DNA from: Paenibacillus sp. RC67
Lineage (GTDB): Bacteria > Bacillota > Bacilli > Paenibacillales > NBRC-103111
DNA: 64,000 bases
Direction: 5' to 3'
Assembly: GCF_030020805.1 (NCBI RefSeq)
Contig: NZ_CP125098.1
Coordinates: forward strand, 7,134,001 to 7,198,000
Both the position numbers and the translations under genes were made by a program. The notes beneath the pieces were generated by a model. That model was given only the letters and a program-made list of their open reading frames with translations. It was not told the origin of the DNA and ran no database searches. Shown here piece after piece: positions 8,504 through 18,001 of the stretch (position 1 is the first letter of the stretch; the number at the start of each line of letters is the position of its first letter).

Positions 8504-9451
8504 TTATACCTTCAGCATCAAAATAATGATGGAGGTTAGTCCAAAGCAGACATTGATCAAGCATAAAAACATAAGTACCTGCTTCGGATTCAATCCGCTA
8601 GCTAACAGTCGGTAATGAGCTTGACTCGTGTCCGCCTGATAGATCGGTTTGCCGTTCAAAAATCGTTTGACAACAACGAACAAATTATCGAATATCGGTA
8701 CACCAAGAGCAAGAATCGGGATAAACAATGATAAGACCGTCGCCTGCTTGAACGCCCCGTTCAATGCGATAACGGCGAGCATGAAGCCGATGAACGATGC
8801 CCCTGCATCTCCCATAAATACTTTTGCCGGTGGCTTATTATAGCGGAGATAACCCAGTCCGACCCCGACCAAAATAATAGCCATCATGGCCGACTCCGGC
8901 TGATTTTTGGCTAAAGCTACGATAAACAGCGTCAATGCAGAAATGGTTGATAAGCTCCCTGCCAATCCGTCCATACCGTCCGAGAAGTTAATGACCGTCG
9001 TCACGCCGAAAATCCAAGTGATAGTCAATAAGAACTGAGCCCAGCTCCAGAGAAGGATTTCTTCCCCTGTAAACGGATTCGTAAAGCCGTGAAACACAAT
9101 CCCGGATTTATATACGAGAACGGCTGCCAACAGCTGCACGATAAGCTTGGGCAATGCGGACAACTCTTTGCCGTGCGTTTTATACCAGTCATCGACAAGC
9201 CCGATCATCAGCACGAGCAGTCCACCAGCCATTATAGCCAACGTCTCACTCATATTGTCTCTAATAAACACAAAATATGTAATGACGAATCCTGCGAAAA
9301 TAGCGATCCCCGCCGTAAGCGGAATCGGTTCACGGTGAATCTTTCTTTCGTTGTCCGGCCTAGGCTTGTCCACAAAATCAATTTTGTAAGCCATCTTGCG
9401 AAGCGGTGGTATGAGTAACAACACAATCACAAACGAAATAAGTCCAGCCAT
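8504..9451 (-). CDS. tagO: Undecaprenyl-phosphate GlcNAc-1-phosphate transferase family (TagO/WecA-like)
   Basis: 315 residues from ATG 9451, polytopic, with the MraY/WecA signatures: DDWYKTHGKELSALPKLIVQ (Asp pair of loop 2), NFSDGMDGLAGS and FMGDAGASFIGF. The family transfers a sugar-1-phosphate, usually GlcNAc-1-P, from a UDP-sugar to undecaprenyl phosphate. That is the first membrane step of wall teichoic acid or other lipid-linked glycans. The GGAGG ribosome site (9475-9471) is 19 bases from the ATG, too far. It is exactly seven bases before an in-frame ATT (9463-9461), which would add four residues (IPYF). ATT is therefore a candidate rare start codon. A terminator follows. TagO versus another polyprenyl-P HexNAc-1-P transferase cannot be settled here. 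Confidence 0.85.
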   Translation of the reverse strand: MAGLISFVIVLLLIPPLRKMAYKIDFVDKPRPDNERKIHREPIPLTAGIAIFAGFVITYFVFIRDNMSETLAIMAGGLLVLMIGLVDDWYKTHGKELSALPKLIVQLLAAVLVYKSGIVFHGFTNPFTGEEILLWSWAQFLLTITWIFGVTTVINFSDGMDGLAGSLSTISALTLFIVALAKNQPESAMMAIILVGVGLGYLRYNKPPAKVFMGDAGASFIGFMLAVIALNGAFKQATVLSLFIPILALGVPIFDNLFVVVKRFLNGKPIYQADTSQAHYRLLASGLNPKQVLMFLCLINVCFGLTSIIILMLKV

Positions 9452-9575
9452 GAAATACGGAATAAAGATCCCTCCTCAAAAATTGTCACACTGTCGAATT
9501 TATAAGGATGCATACTGACAATTTCCATTATATCACAGTCATGGTAGGGTGAACATGCTGTCGAAATAAGCCTGA

Positions 9576-10409
9576 TTATCCGAGCGAACCGCTAATTCGA
9601 GAGTAGATCATGTCAGGTTGCCATGCCGGATGATCTCCTAATACCATACGGTCGGCGTATTTACCAATAGTAAAGCCGAGTGTTTGAAGGTATTCTATCG
9701 CTTTATGATTGTGTTCGCTCACTCCTGCCGAGAGATGCTTCTCTACGACAAAAGCTTGATGGAGCAGACTACAGCCCGCTTCTTCATCTTCCGCCACGAT
9801 TGGACCGGAGCCCCACGGAGCTCCGTGCAAGTAATAGCCGCGAAGACCGCTGCCATCCTCCCTTGGAATGACCCATCCCCCATTATTATGAAGCAGCTTT
9901 TCCAGTACTGTCATTCTATTCTCTCCTGATGCGCGTCGATCCAGCTCCACAAGCATGGGAAGATCGGTCGAATGAACCGCTCTGAGCTGGCTTGATAGGT
10001 TGGCTTGCTCTAGGACAGCCTGTTCAGCCTTCAAAAAGCAATAGCGGGAATCGACGGTGAAGCCGAGCTTCTCGTAGACCGGCTTGCCGAATTCTGTAGC
10101 AATCAGCAGCAGTGTACGGCAGCCTTTCAATTCGAGATCTTTCATGATCGTTTTCGTTAACAACGAGCCCAGGCCTTGCCCTCGTGACGAAGTACCCACA
10201 ATGATTGGACCCACCCATCCCGTTTGCCCCCAATAAGTCCCGTTGGAGACGCCGATGATCCGCCCTTGCTGCTCAGCCACAAAGGTTGTACAGCTTGGAT
10301 CATTCAAATAAAACATGATTGGCGGCACAATATCGCCCCAGCCCTCCGGTCGCAGCTCTCCTACAGCATCCAAATCATCAGGTTTCATCAATCGAATCTT
10401 GGTTTCCAT
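9576..10409 (-). CDS. GNAT-family acetyltransferase, two-domain
   Basis: 277 residues. The N-terminal half is a clear GNAT domain (acetyl-CoA loop region VGTSSRGQGLGSLLTKTIMKDLE, residues ~70-95, then YEKLGFT). The C-terminal half resembles the second, weaker acetyltransferase-like domain found in such tandem proteins (HNHKAIEYLQTLGFTIGKYADRMV near the end). It should acetylate an amine on a small molecule or protein using acetyl-CoA in the cytoplasm; the acceptor is unknown. Start ATG has GGAGG upstream. No operon partner; the gene lies between the sulfatase operon terminator and tagO. Confidence 0.8.
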   Translation of the reverse strand: METKIRLMKPDDLDAVGELRPEGWGDIVPPIMFYLNDPSCTTFVAEQQGRIIGVSNGTYWGQTGWVGPIIVGTSSRGQGLGSLLTKTIMKDLELKGCRTLLLIATEFGKPVYEKLGFTVDSRYCFLKAEQAVLEQANLSSQLRAVHSTDLPMLVELDRRASGENRMTVLEKLLHNNGGWVIPREDGSGLRGYYLHGAPWGSGPIVAEDEEAGCSLLHQAFVVEKHLSAGVSEHNHKAIEYLQTLGFTIGKYADRMVLGDHPAWQPDMIYSRISGSLG

Positions 10410-10528
10410 AACATTGAGGCCTCCAATTGAATAAATATAAATAATAATGAATTATTATACATTTATACCTCATAAGATTCCATCTTTTTTATGGTTTCAA
10501 CTATCCTTTTCTTTTTACTAACACACAA

Positions 10529-10556
10529 GAAAACCCGGCTTCTGCAGCCGAGTTTC
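10529..10556 (-). terminator. Terminator of the sulfatase/ABC operon
   Basis: Minus strand AAACTCGGCT, loop GCAGA, AGCCGGGTTTTC. It closes the operon that begins at 15444. Confidence 0.8.
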
Positions 10557-10570
10557 ATACTAGCCATAAT

Positions 10571-12028
10571 CTACGTCACAACATGACTCAAACATGCGAC
10601 CGCCGGACGACCTGCGACCAGCCTACCCTCTTCGACGTAGCCTTCTTCCCTTCTATCCAGCTCTGCAATTATTCTTTGACGCCACAAGTCTAGGCGTGAA
10701 GCCTTCATAGGATCACCGGACAAGTCGGTAAGCTCTTGCGGGTCGTCTGTTAGATTGAATAACTGCTCTTCGCCAGTTTGCGAGAACCAGAGGTACTTCT
10801 CTTTTCCGTCCGTTACATAGTGGTTGGATAAGCTTCCGTATGTATGTTCACCGTGAATATATTCCCGCCAGCTACCTGATTCTCCTCTACAGAGAGGCAG
10901 GAGATCAAGCCCTTCCACCTTCTGAGGTATAGGTACTTGAGCTGCCGTGAGAAGGGTAGGCATAATATCGCGCAGCTCAATTACTTCGTTCACTTCACTG
11001 CCCGGCTGGAATCCCAGCTTACCGCTTGGATCATTGATCACAAACGGAATTTTGGCACTTCCTTCATACGGCAAGCCTTTTCGGAAATAATGATGATCCC
11101 CGATTAGTTCCCCATGATCTGACGTGAACAATATTATTGTGTTGTTATACACGCCGTATTCTTGAAGTGCATTCAAGAGACGCCCAATCTGATCATCGAT
11201 ATGCGTAATTAGAGCGTAATAAGCGGCACGCGCGCGATTCAGACGGCGTTTGGGAAATTGGCCGAAGATCGCGGTCGGATCGTTACCTCCTAGCTCCGCA
11301 GAGACGGTATCTACCCAATCGCCGATCGGTGGATCCGGCATTTCCAAATCCTTGTACATATCGAAGTAGGCCTGCGGTGGATCTAGCGGTGAGTGCGGGC
11401 GGACGAATGACGTCCATAAGAAAAACGGTTTGCTCGGATCTCGTCTCCTCATAAAATCAATAGACTGTGTCACCGTCCAGTTCGTCGGATGCATGTGCTC
11501 AGGCAAGTGCCACGGGCGAGCAACGGTCGAAGAGTTACAGTCAAGGCCGAGATCGGTGATATCATATCCAGCGCCTGCGGTCTGCCTAAGCCATTGGAGG
11601 TAATCGTCACATTGATCGAAATGAGCGTTTGTCGTTGTTTTGTACTTATCACGGTTGTGATGCAAATAACCGTCATGGAGCACAACGTTGTGGAAGCCGC
11701 ATAAATTGCGTGCTGGGTACACATGCATTTTACCGACGCATTGGGTATGGTACCCTGCTAGTGCCAGCTCCCCCGGCAGGGTGTGCTGATACGTCCATGG
11801 AACGCAGTCTTTGTAGCCTACACGGCCATGAGAGCGCTGGCTCATGCCGGTAAAAATCGCGGCGCGAGCCGGGATGCATGACGGCGTAGCCGAATACGCG
11901 CTGCGAAACAGCACGCCCGACCGTGCGAGACGGTCCAGATTCGGCGTCTCCACCACGGGATGACCGAGTATGCTAAGGCAGTCCCAACGCATTTGATCGA
12001 CTGTAATGAACAGAATGTTCGGCTTCAT
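10571..12028 (-). CDS. Cysteine-type sulfatase
   Basis: 485 residues, sulfatase/alkaline phosphatase fold. The N-terminal metal-binding start (NILFITVDQMRWD) and the maturation motif C51-I-P53-A-R55 are both present. The cysteine must be oxidised to formylglycine for activity. Further metal-ligand regions appear at TSDHGELIGDHHYFRKG. There is no signal peptide, so the enzyme is cytoplasmic and would act on short imported sulfated saccharides. It is the last gene of the permease-binding protein-permease operon, 35 bases from the preceding gene, which suggests that the transported sugar carries sulfate esters. No sulfatase-maturating radical-SAM gene is in the window. Exact substrate unknown. 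Confidence 0.88.
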   Translation of the reverse strand: MKPNILFITVDQMRWDCLSILGHPVVETPNLDRLARSGVLFRSAYSATPSCIPARAAIFTGMSQRSHGRVGYKDCVPWTYQHTLPGELALAGYHTQCVGKMHVYPARNLCGFHNVVLHDGYLHHNRDKYKTTTNAHFDQCDDYLQWLRQTAGAGYDITDLGLDCNSSTVARPWHLPEHMHPTNWTVTQSIDFMRRRDPSKPFFLWTSFVRPHSPLDPPQAYFDMYKDLEMPDPPIGDWVDTVSAELGGNDPTAIFGQFPKRRLNRARAAYYALITHIDDQIGRLLNALQEYGVYNNTIILFTSDHGELIGDHHYFRKGLPYEGSAKIPFVINDPSGKLGFQPGSEVNEVIELRDIMPTLLTAAQVPIPQKVEGLDLLPLCRGESGSWREYIHGEHTYGSLSNHYVTDGKEKYLWFSQTGEEQLFNLTDDPQELTDLSGDPMKASRLDLWRQRIIAELDRREEGYVEEGRLVAGRPAVACLSHVVT

Positions 12029-12063
12029 AATACATCCCTCCCTTGTTTTCTACAAAATCTCTT

Positions 12064-12948
12064 TCACCACAAGCCCTGCCCGCCCATCCTTCGTACAAGC
12101 CAGTTCGTGAACAGCAGCATGAACAGCCCTACAACAGATTTAAATAAGCCTGCGGCTGCCGCCAGAGAATATCGGCCCATAGAAAGGCCTACCCGATACA
12201 CATAGGTGTCGAGAATATCGGCGATATTGTATACCATCGGATTGTAGAGGATAAATACTTGATCGAAGCCTGCCGATAAAATATGACCGGTACGAAGGAT
12301 CAGCAAAATGATAATGGTATTGCTGATCGATGGCAGCGTGATGTAGCGGATCATCTGAAACCGCTTTGCTCCGTCGATTCTAGCCGCCTCATACAGCTCA
12401 GGATTAATTCCCGCGATGGCTGCTAAATAAATGATCGTCCCCCACCCCGCTTCCTTCCATATTTCAGAAATGACTAACAGTCCGCGGAAGTTTCCCGGGT
12501 CCAGCAGCGGCGATGATTTGAATCCCATAACCGATAAAATGCCGGTGCTTGATGAGAACAAGGTAAACATAATGCCGCCGAGAACAACCCAGGACAAAAA
12601 GTGCGGGAAATACAGTATGGTCTGTAAAATCCGTTTAAATGCACTGCCCAGCAGCTCATTCAACATAAGCGCAAGCAGAATCGGAAATGGAAAGCCGAAA
12701 ATAAGCTTATAAAAGCTGATCAAGATCGTATTCCTCAAAGCTAGCCAGAAGTCTTCCGATTCGAACAGCAGCTCAAACCATTTCAACCCTGCCCATTCGC
12801 TTCCAAAGATCCCCTTAGCCAGCTTGAAATCCTTGAATGCAACGATAATGCCGCCCATCGGAATATAATGAAATAGAAGAAAGTATAGCAGTCCCGGCAG
12901 CAGCAGCAAATAGTAATACTTGTATTTGTGAAATAACCTCATGCTCAT
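12064..12948 (-). CDS. ABC transporter permease, LplB/PssA-like
   Basis: About 294 residues from the ATG at 12948, preferred over 12966 because AGGAGAG is correctly spaced. Six predicted membrane helices and the inner-membrane binding-protein-dependent EAA loop (EAARIDGAKRFQMIRYITLPSI) identify a type I sugar permease. It pairs with the second permease at 14578-15444 and the binding lipoprotein between them. This three-gene set is characteristic of LplB-YtcP-LipO transporters for oligosaccharides. No ATPase is encoded here, as usual: these systems borrow a shared MsmX-type ATPase. Confidence 0.9.
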   Translation of the reverse strand: MSMRLFHKYKYYYLLLLPGLLYFLLFHYIPMGGIIVAFKDFKLAKGIFGSEWAGLKWFELLFESEDFWLALRNTILISFYKLIFGFPFPILLALMLNELLGSAFKRILQTILYFPHFLSWVVLGGIMFTLFSSSTGILSVMGFKSSPLLDPGNFRGLLVISEIWKEAGWGTIIYLAAIAGINPELYEAARIDGAKRFQMIRYITLPSISNTIIILLILRTGHILSAGFDQVFILYNPMVYNIADILDTYVYRVGLSMGRYSLAAAAGLFKSVVGLFMLLFTNWLVRRMGGQGLW

Positions 12949-13019
12949 GGCCGTCTCTCCTGACATGTCGTTATTGGGGCGGCCACCTGCAAGCTAGGCG
13001 ACCGCGAAGGGACCAGAGC

Positions 13020-14558
13020 CTATTTCTTCGTCTTCTTCCACTCTTCGTTCACTTGGTCCTCAATCTTCTTGCCACCCTGCTGATAATACTTCTGTACGAA
13101 TTCATCAAACTTGTCGAGGGGCATCTCGCCAAGAACGATTTTTGCAAAGTATTCCGTCCAAAGCTTGATAATATCCGGATACTCCAGCTGGGCGGGGACG
13201 GTTTTCCAGAACGGATTCGTGATGACGTATTTATTGGTCACTTCCATCGCCTTCAATGAATCGTCCGCCATCCAGCGCCGATCCACCACTTGTGTGAAGC
13301 GGACAGGGTTGGAAAAGCCCTCCTTATACAAGTCGGAATAAGAGCTGACAAGCTGAGTAACCCTATTTTTCTGTTTATCGAACGTATAATGGTCCCCTTC
13401 CATGCCATATGTAATAAGATAAAATCCGCCGTCCGGTTCGTCTGAGGTTGACCAGTCGATCATTTTGATTAATAGATCCGGATTTTTCACTTTAGCCGAT
13501 ACCGCTTTGATATCTCCGTAAGCAGGACCTGCTTCCGGCCAGCCCATTAACCCTTTTGGCCCCTTCGGAGGAAGCAACAGGGAAAATGAAGCATTCGGGG
13601 TTACTTTTTTCAATGAATTGATCAGTGGCTGCTTCGGATCAATATCAAACGCGGTTCCCTCGAACACACCCAGCTTGGAATTGATGACCTTCTCGTCACG
13701 CTGCTTGGATTCCATCAACAAAAACTCGGGATCAATGAGCCCTTCCTTATACCACTGGTTCAAGAGTTTGAGTACGTCCTTCGTTTCCGGCAGCACCATG
13801 CCCTGCTTTAGCCTGCCGTCCCGTTCGAACCAGAACGTCGGGGCAATCCCAAAGGCTCCGAATATCCCCGAGAAGTTCGAGGTCTTCGTACCGCCAAGCC
13901 CATAAGTATCGTTCTTGCCGTTCTTGTCCGGGTCACCTGTCGTGAATGCTTTGAGCACATCATGCAGCTCATCGAGCGTGGTCGGTTCTTTCAGGCCTAG
14001 CGCATCAAGCCAATCCTTGCGTACTATAAAACCATTCGTATTCGGACCATTGAACGGTTCCGGACGGTAACCGACAGGTAAAGCATAGAGCTTGCCCTTA
14101 TACCGTAGCGCCTCTAGATCTGAGTCCTTGAACAGCTTGCTAGCGTGCGGCATCTTCTTAATGTAATCATCAAGCGGCAGCAGCAGGCCATCATCGGCCA
14201 TCTTTGCCATGGTCGGAAGATCGAGGTTGAAGTAATCGGGCAGGTCGCCCGAGGTGGCGAGCAAATTCAGCTTGGTCGTATAATCGGGTCCGGTTCCCGG
14301 CATATTTACCGTGAAATCAACCCCTTTAATACCTGCTTTATCCAGAGCTTTGACGATTTCCTTTCTGCCTCTTCCCCCGTCTGCCGGATATTCCGCAACC
14401 CCGTTGCTCCGTAACATTTTATAGGTAATGGTCTGCCCTGGCTTGTCGCTTGTATCCGTTGGTTTCCCGTCTGTAGCCGTATTGGATTGGCATGCAGCAA
14501 GTCCAGCGGTTAACGTGACAGCTGTAAATGCAGCCGCAACCTTCCTCAACTTTTTCAT
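13020..14558 (-). CDS. Extracellular solute-binding lipoprotein (LipO-like)
   Basis: 512 residues. Signal peptide with lipobox TAGLAAC (Cys23), followed by a low-complexity linker rich in T, D and S and a large binding-protein domain with the GKLYALPVGY block. It should capture a complex oligosaccharide outside the cell and deliver it to the flanking permeases. Located centrally in the operon: 19 bases after the YtcP-like gene and before the LplB-like gene. ATG has a GAGAGG site. The size (over 500 residues) is typical of LipO-type proteins that bind polysaccharide-derived oligomers. Confidence 0.9.
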   Translation of the reverse strand: MKKLRKVAAAFTAVTLTAGLAACQSNTATDGKPTDTSDKPGQTITYKMLRSNGVAEYPADGGRGRKEIVKALDKAGIKGVDFTVNMPGTGPDYTTKLNLLATSGDLPDYFNLDLPTMAKMADDGLLLPLDDYIKKMPHASKLFKDSDLEALRYKGKLYALPVGYRPEPFNGPNTNGFIVRKDWLDALGLKEPTTLDELHDVLKAFTTGDPDKNGKNDTYGLGGTKTSNFSGIFGAFGIAPTFWFERDGRLKQGMVLPETKDVLKLLNQWYKEGLIDPEFLLMESKQRDEKVINSKLGVFEGTAFDIDPKQPLINSLKKVTPNASFSLLLPPKGPKGLMGWPEAGPAYGDIKAVSAKVKNPDLLIKMIDWSTSDEPDGGFYLITYGMEGDHYTFDKQKNRVTQLVSSYSDLYKEGFSNPVRFTQVVDRRWMADDSLKAMEVTNKYVITNPFWKTVPAQLEYPDIIKLWTEYFAKIVLGEMPLDKFDEFVQKYYQQGGKKIEDQVNEEWKKTKK

Positions 14559-14577
14559 GAATTTTCATTCCTCTCAC

Positions 14578-15444
14578 TTAAGATTTAACGGCTCCGATCA
14601 TGATGCCTTTCACGAAATACTTTTGCAAAAAAGGATAAACGCAAATGATCGGCAGAATGGATATGACGATGGTCGCTGCAATAACAGAGTCTGTAGAGGC
14701 GTTCGTTAATTCTCCGGTCATTTTGGACAGCTCCTGTCCATTTATCACATCTTTGAGCATAACCGGAAGTGTATACTTGCTCTTGTCATTCAAATAAATG
14801 AGTGCGGAGAAGAAATTGTTCCATCGGCTGACGGCTTCCCATAAGGCTACAGTAGATAGCACGGGCATGGATAAAGGCAGGATCACTTTGAAAAAAATGA
14901 GGAGTGGGTTCGCCCCGTCAATCATCGCCGACTCCTCCAGCTCTGCAGGCAGGTTCACAAAAAAGCTGCGCATGATGATCACATTAAATGCCGATATGGC
15001 TCCAGGCAGGATCAATGACCATAGCGAATTAATCAACCCGAGTCCTTTAACGAGCAAGTAAGTGGGGATTAACCCGCCTCCGAACAACATGGTGAACAAG
15101 ATCAGGAACGTCACTGTATTTTTGCCTGGTAGACCTTGCTTGATCAGAGGATAAGCTGTAGATGCTGTAAGCAAGGTGCTGAGTACCGTTCCTACTGCGG
15201 TTACAAACAGGGTGTTGGCGTAAGCCGTCCATAAATAGCTGGAGGACAGCACCACTTGATAGGTAGCAGCTGTGAACTCCCTGGGCCAAAAGAAAAATCC
15301 TCCCCGCATCGCTCCTTCCATAGAGCTAAACGACAGAGAAAGCTCGTGCCACAGCGGATAAAGCGTTAATAAAGCTAGAAGAAGCAAAATCCCCCCGTTA
15401 ATCAACTGAAAAACATAACTCCCCAAATGCTGCTTGCCGTACAC
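14578..15444 (-). CDS. ABC transporter permease, YtcP-like
   Basis: 288 residues from a GTG at 15444 with an ideal GGAGGTGATT site. Type I sugar permease with the cytoplasmic loop ELEESAMIDGANPLLIFFKVILPLSMP. First gene of the transport operon; a candidate cre site sits 43-56 bases upstream. The regulator gene at 15704-18001 precedes it on the same strand but ends with its own terminator, so the operon starts here. Confidence 0.9.
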   Translation of the reverse strand: MYGKQHLGSYVFQLINGGILLLLALLTLYPLWHELSLSFSSMEGAMRGGFFFWPREFTAATYQVVLSSSYLWTAYANTLFVTAVGTVLSTLLTASTAYPLIKQGLPGKNTVTFLILFTMLFGGGLIPTYLLVKGLGLINSLWSLILPGAISAFNVIIMRSFFVNLPAELEESAMIDGANPLLIFFKVILPLSMPVLSTVALWEAVSRWNNFFSALIYLNDKSKYTLPVMLKDVINGQELSKMTGELTNASTDSVIAATIVISILPIICVYPFLQKYFVKGIMIGAVKS

Positions 15445-15486
15445 GTAATCACCTCCTCCCTACGTAATTGGATGATCAAAACGTTT

Positions 15487-15500
15487 TGAATACGTTTTCA
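15487..15500. promoter_or_regulatory. Candidate cre (CcpA) site before the sugar/sulfatase operon
   Basis: TGAATACGTTTTCA on the plus strand, TGAAAACGTATTCA on the minus strand; one mismatch to the cre consensus TGWAARCGYTWNCW. A perfect 12-base palindrome CAAAACGTTTTG (15477-15488) overlaps its left edge and could be a second operator. The position upstream of a carbohydrate operon fits catabolite repression, but no promoter could be placed convincingly. Confidence 0.5.
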
Positions 15501-15623
15501 TTATGTGGGAATCGGATGGTACTGACTACGTGCAATCCTTGCTATTGTGTGCAAAAACAATTATCTCGCTGCAGCTGGTCAAAAATTCTACATCAACAAT
15601 CGATATTATACATTCGGTAAAAT

Positions 15624-15663
15624 AAAAAGAGACACCTCCCTATAGCCAAAGGAGTGTATCTCT
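15624..15663 (-). terminator. Terminator of the AraC-family regulator
   Basis: Minus strand stem AGAGATACACTCCTT / AGGGAGGTGTCTCT with a short loop, followed by a T-rich stretch. It separates the regulator from the transport operon. Confidence 0.85.
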
Positions 15664-15703
15664 GATGACTGGTTATCCACCGAAGAAGTCCCTGCTGTCT
15701 TGA

Positions 15704-18001
15704 CTATTTTTTGCCCGACAGCGATTTACGAAACTCTCCCGGCGTCATCGCCTCGTACTTTTTGAAAAAACGGATGAAGCTGTGGACGTCCACATAGCCA
15801 ATCATCCCGCTAATTTCCTGTAAGGAATACCGTTTATCATGCATCAGCAGTTCTTTACTGCGGGTAATCCGGTATTTGTTCAAATAATCAAGCGGAGAGT
15901 GCTGCGTTTCGGCTTTGAAGATACGGCTTAAGTAACTGCTGCTGAGGCCTACATGATCGGCGATATCGCTGATCGAAATCGGCTCCCCGTAATGCTGCTC
16001 CATATACGAGATCGCTTTATGAATATACAGATTATCGTTCTTCTTGTCCTGCTTTTGCTCCAGCCGTTCCAGCAATTCCTTAAACCACTGGCGTATTAGC
16101 AGCTCCAATTGCTGTTTGTTGCGGCAATCGTGGATTTTCATCACCTGAATGATACGCAGCGATTCCGGGTCACAGCCCTCCTGCAGCAGCTCGTTGATAA
16201 CCGTACTTATTAGGATAACGATGGTTTCCTGGGTCTGTTCGTGTACGCCTTTGTCATTGTAGACGTACTGCTCGAATAAAGCGGCCACCGCTTCACTCGT
16301 TTTCTTTTCATCCATCGTTTTGATGCCATGAACAAGCATCTTCTGAATTGCAAGCGGGTATTCAAACCTTGGCTCTGCTGCTGCATCCCCTATGAAGACC
16401 ACATCCGATTTGTTGAACAGGGCTTTGTATCTCATCCCTTTTCTCGCCTGGGCATACGATTCGTGCAGATCTTCTAGCGATGCGCACACTTCACCAAAAG
16501 CAAACTGCAAATGAATTTGAAATTGCACGTACAGTGAGTCGCTGATGGCTTTGCAGGCCTGAATCAACGCTTCCTTCCACTCTTGCTCTATCGAGGACCA
16601 GGAGAAATTAAGAATGAAGCCGAAACGGCCTTCCTCAAGAATGGTTCCATACACCCGACAGTCCGCCGGAAACATATTCTCGATAAGTCCGAACATATAG
16701 AGTTTGATCTTCGTATCTTCCTCTGTCTGAATGTAATCGTGAAGATCAGGGTCGACGATACAAACGGCAAAATTTGGATACGTCACCTCAATGCCTACCT
16801 GCTGGAGCTGACTGGACATGAAGTGGGCGTCTGTTACGTTATTGCTGAGTATTTCATAAATCAAGCGGTGCCGGATAAGCGATTCATGCTGCTCCATCGT
16901 CGCCTTGACCTTTTGATTCTCATTGATCAAATGATCGATACCTCTTCGAATCAACGTATATTCGTCTTCTTTTGATGACAGCATAGGGGGAATAAAGCTA
17001 GATGCGTAGCTCTTCCAAATCTTTTTCCATGGACTGTAAAACATGAGGGCAAGCAAGTATGACAGTAAAAAGCCGAGGAGCATCACAATAAGTGACATTT
17101 TTCCTATAGCGGTAAATTTCCGATTCATCGTTTCTTCATAGACCCTGTAAGGGGTAGCTTGAACGAGTGTCCACGAGCTCATCGGAGATTTCTTGCTGCT
17201 GACAAAATAAGTTTCCCCGCCCAGGCTGGCAATGAGGGGCTCTTCCTTACTCGGAATCCCATGGTCCGCAATGTACCTTGAAACATACGGAGACAGAGAG
17301 TTGCCTCTGTTTGAAAACAGCACCTCCCCGTTCTTATCGCCATCGATGATAAATAAATATGACGAGCTTGTCGGGAGCATATGCTGCAGCGCTTCAAAGA
17401 ACTGATCTTTACTCACATTAATGAACATATAGCCGAGCTCATACTTGCCGGTTAACGGAATTTTCTGTTTAAACGAAATGACCTCATTCTGAGGCAAATC
17501 GAATCGCGCGAGCACCTTGCGAACTTTATAGCTTAATGCCCCATCGTCTTTCCCTGCCTGATCAATCCATTCCTTATCATAAAATTCTCCTCGGGGATAG
17601 AAGCCCTCGTTGCTCGTCAGCACTTTATCGGACAGCTTGAAATAGACGTATGCTGACTGCACCATCCGACTTGCTGTAATCTGATCAATAAGGTTGTTCT
17701 TGAGCACATTGAAATCGTACATGCTTGCGCTATAAGGGTTAGCCAGCAGCTCATTCAAATTCGATAGCAGCGACAGCTGCAGAGTCAAATTATTGAAGTT
17801 GCTGAACATTGCGCTTACTTGCGAGGATAAGCCCAACAGCTCTGCAGAGGCGGCACGCTTGTATTCATCCTTCGTTTCCACTGAATAATTGTAGAAGTAG
17901 AATGAACTGATTAACACCGTAGGAATAAAGATAGTTATCAAATAGGACATCCATATTTTATTGAAAATGTTCATGGTAACCCATTTTCGTTTTATGTTCA
18001 T
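15704..18001 (-). CDS. Membrane-bound AraC-family regulator with extracellular sensor domain
   Basis: About 765 residues from ATG 18001 (GAGGAGG directly upstream, slightly close); the frame extends to a TTG at 18028. Architecture: membrane helix near the N-terminus (WMSYLITIFIPTVLISSFYF), an external Cache-like sensor of ~250 residues, a second helix near residue 300 (MSLIVMLLGFLLSYLLALMFY), a cytoplasmic linker and a C-terminal pair of AraC helix-turn-helix motifs (ISDIADHVGLSSSYLSRIFK and LQEISGMIGYVDVHSFIRFFKK). Such proteins sit beside YtcP/LplB/LipO transporters and control them in response to external sugar or the binding protein. The adjacent operon (14578-15444 onward) is the obvious target. 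No two-component partner is visible. Confidence 0.88.
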   Translation of the reverse strand: MNIKRKWVTMNIFNKIWMSYLITIFIPTVLISSFYFYNYSVETKDEYKRAASAELLGLSSQVSAMFSNFNNLTLQLSLLSNLNELLANPYSASMYDFNVLKNNLIDQITASRMVQSAYVYFKLSDKVLTSNEGFYPRGEFYDKEWIDQAGKDDGALSYKVRKVLARFDLPQNEVISFKQKIPLTGKYELGYMFINVSKDQFFEALQHMLPTSSSYLFIIDGDKNGEVLFSNRGNSLSPYVSRYIADHGIPSKEEPLIASLGGETYFVSSKKSPMSSWTLVQATPYRVYEETMNRKFTAIGKMSLIVMLLGFLLSYLLALMFYSPWKKIWKSYASSFIPPMLSSKEDEYTLIRRGIDHLINENQKVKATMEQHESLIRHRLIYEILSNNVTDAHFMSSQLQQVGIEVTYPNFAVCIVDPDLHDYIQTEEDTKIKLYMFGLIENMFPADCRVYGTILEEGRFGFILNFSWSSIEQEWKEALIQACKAISDSLYVQFQIHLQFAFGEVCASLEDLHESYAQARKGMRYKALFNKSDVVFIGDAAAEPRFEYPLAIQKMLVHGIKTMDEKKTSEAVAALFEQYVYNDKGVHEQTQETIVILISTVINELLQEGCDPESLRIIQVMKIHDCRNKQQLELLIRQWFKELLERLEQKQDKKNDNLYIHKAISYMEQHYGEPISISDIADHVGLSSSYLSRIFKAETQHSPLDYLNKYRITRSKELLMHDKRYSLQEISGMIGYVDVHSFIRFFKKYEAMTPGEFRKSLSGKK

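Noticed and set aside
15501..15623. Sigma-A promoter for the sulfatase/ABC operon
   Set aside because: Several T-rich hexamers exist but none with an acceptable -10 at 16-18 bases; not reported as a feature.
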